Position numbers and translations under genes: made by a program
From: an uncultured Acidobacteriota bacterium
GTDB taxonomy: Bacteria; Acidobacteriota; Terriglobia; Bryobacterales; Bryobacteraceae
Direction of reading: 5' to 3'
NCBI GenBank assembly: GCA_902826605.1
Contig: CADEFM010000018.1
Span: 1-64,000, forward strand
Length of the DNA: 64,000 nt
Shown here: positions 62,757-64,000 of the stretch, piece after piece
Numbering within the stretch: the stretch's first letter is position 1
Layout of the letters: every line of letters starts with the position of its first letter
The notes under the pieces: model-generated
Told to the model about the DNA's origin: nothing
Database searches by the model: none
The model's input: only the letters and a program-made list of their open reading frames with translations

Positions 62757-64000
62757 CTATTTGCGAGCGGCCTTCTTCAGTCTTTCGGCGATGCCGATCT
62801 CGCCCTCTGGCCTCAGCAGTGGGAACAGGATCACATCGCGAATCGACTTAGAATTGGTAAGCAGCATCGTCAATCGGTCGATCCCGATACCTTCGCCGCC
62901 GGTGGGCGGCATTCCGTAGGACAGCGCGCGAATGTAGTCCTCGTCCATCTGGTGCGCCTCTTCGTCGCCCGCGGCCTTCAGCTCTAACTGCATTTCGAAC
63001 CGCTTGCGCTGTTCCTGCGGGTCATTCAATTCAGTGAAGGCGTTGCCTATTTCCATACCCGCCGCGAAGATTTCGAACCGCTCGGTAAACGCCGGATCGG
63101 AAGGCTTTTGCTTTGCGAGCGGTGACACTTCTACCGGGAAATCATAGACAATCACCGGATCGAATAGAGTCGGCTCCACGTTTCGCTCGAATGCATCCAC
63201 CAGCGCGTGCCCGCGGAGAGGCACCTCGGAGCCGACGGCCTCCTGCATGGAGATCCGTTTCATATTGCCGAAGTCGAGCGTGCGTCCCTGATATTCCACG
63301 ACCGCGGAACCGGTTGCGTCGATGGCCACTTGCTTCATGAGTTCACACGTAAAATCCATCAGGCCCTGATAGTCCGTGTAGGATTGATAAAACTCCAGCA
63401 TCGTGAACTCAGGATTATGATGCGTGGAAATTCCTTCGTTGCGGAAGTTGCGGTTGATTTCGTACACGCGCTCCAGCCCGCCGACGATCAGCCGCTTCAG
63501 ATACAGCTCCGGGGCGATGCGCAGGTACAAGTCCATGTCGAGCGTGTTGTGATGCGTGATGAAGGGCCGCGCGGCCGCGCCACCATAGAGCGCCTGCATC
63601 ATCGGTGTTTCCACTTCAATAAAACCCTGTTCCTCCAGTTGCCTGCGGAAAGATGAAATGATCCGCGCCCGCGTGGTGAAGATATTGCGCGACTCAGTAT
63701 TGGCGATCAGATCCAAATAGCGCTGCCGGTAGCGGATCTCGACATCCTCTAGTCCGTGCCACTTCTCGGGCATGGTCAGCAGGATCTTCGAAAGGAACGT
63801 CAGGGTCTCCACATGGACGCTCAGCTCTCCAGTTCGCGTGCGGAACAGATAGCCTTCCACGCCCACGATGTCGCCCAGGTCGAGCAATTGATACAGAGCA
63901 TACTCGCGCTCGCTGACGGCATCTTTGCGCACGTAGACCTGCATGCGTTCGCCGGATTGCAGCAAGTGCATGAAGCCGGCCTTGCCCATGCGCCGAACGG
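62757..64000 (-). CDS. lysS: Lysine--tRNA ligase, class II (5' end outside the window)
   Basis: A partial gene: 410 or more residues ending at 62757, running off the right edge. The end of the OB-fold anticodon-binding domain is visible (GKAGFMHLLQSGERMQVYV, GYLFRTRTGELSV). Class II motifs follow: RYRQRYLDLIAN, motif 2 VYEINRNFRNEGISTHHNPEFTMLEFY, and motif 3 GEGIGIDRLTMLLTNSKSIRDVILFP. It attaches lysine to tRNA-Lys. Full-length enzymes are about 490-510 aa, so roughly 90 N-terminal residues are missing. Confidence 0.96.
   Translation of the reverse strand, partial: VRRMGKAGFMHLLQSGERMQVYVRKDAVSEREYALYQLLDLGDIVGVEGYLFRTRTGELSVHVETLTFLSKILLTMPEKWHGLEDVEIRYRQRYLDLIANTESRNIFTTRARIISSFRRQLEEQGFIEVETPMMQALYGGAAARPFITHHNTLDMDLYLRIAPELYLKRLIVGGLERVYEINRNFRNEGISTHHNPEFTMLEFYQSYTDYQGLMDFTCELMKQVAIDATGSAVVEYQGRTLDFGNMKRISMQEAVGSEVPLRGHALVDAFERNVEPTLFDPVIVYDFPVEVSPLAKQKPSDPAFTERFEIFAAGMEIGNAFTELNDPQEQRKRFEMQLELKAAGDEEAHQMDEDYIRALSYGMPPTGGEGIGIDRLTMLLTNSKSIRDVILFPLLRPEGEIGIAERLKKAARK

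Overview
The window (about 58-60% G+C by eye, no computed value) looks like the chromosome of an acidobacterium, most likely of the Bryobacterales/Solibacter type. This is inferred from gene content: Gram-negative envelope genes (lpxD, polysaccharide export), many secreted NHL, PQQ-dehydrogenase, amidohydrolase and cupin proteins, TPR and carboxypeptidase-regulatory-like proteins, and a secreted family of unknown function typical of that lineage. No taxonomic search was possible.

Layout. 1-4422: the 3' end of an rRNA operon (16S end, tRNA-Ala(TGC), tRNA-Ile(GAT), 23S, 5S, terminator). 4510-10.6 kb: an accessory block holding a PD-(D/E)XK plus SEC-C protein broken by one frameshift, a ParDE pair, a BrnTA pair with a frameshifted toxin, a PilZ protein and a two-gene nucleotidyltransferase plus DUF6602-like nuclease operon. 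10.7-21 kb: a REC-GGDEF diguanylate cyclase, a class I glutamine amidotransferase and a run of secreted catabolic or unknown proteins. 21-26.7 kb: a TPR protein, a Tat-exported alpha/beta hydrolase, an unusual MerR-TipAS-TipAS-thioredoxin fusion and a small membrane protein. 26.8-30.9 kb: ahcY, modA, typA. 30.9-34.2 kb: two VapBC pairs in opposite orientation around an alpha/beta hydrolase, plus a duplicated vapC remnant. 34.2-39.6 kb: heparinase-like protein, small zinc-ribbon protein, pnuC, flippase-like protein, lactate permease. 39.6-48.7 kb: a candidate structured RNA, an L,D-transpeptidase convergent with a MepK-like peptidase, DinB, lpxD, an MPN-like membrane protein, rsmI, hemH, a SpoIID protein and an SMP-30 protein. 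48.8-56.1 kb: uppP-ftsK-redoxin, ALDH7, thrS. 56.2-61.1 kb: an ABC-F ATPase and a three-gene polysaccharide export/BY-kinase set. 61.2-64 kb: EVE protein, a second NHL protein and the C-terminal part of lysS.

Functional links. Cell-envelope genes recur (ldt/mepK-like, lpxD, SpoIID, uppP, ftsK, Wza/Wzz/kinase). Cyclic-di-GMP synthesis (REC-GGDEF) and reception (PilZ) lie on either side of the nucleotidyltransferase-nuclease operon. That operon is the best candidate for an undescribed system: a CD-NTase/OAS-like enzyme translationally coupled to a putative PD-(D/E)XK effector, the general layout of nucleotide-signalled antiphage defence. Two single-base frameshifts (about 5464 and 8135) may be real decay or assembly errors and need read-level checking. 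Long antisense ORFs, a high-G+C effect, were not annotated.
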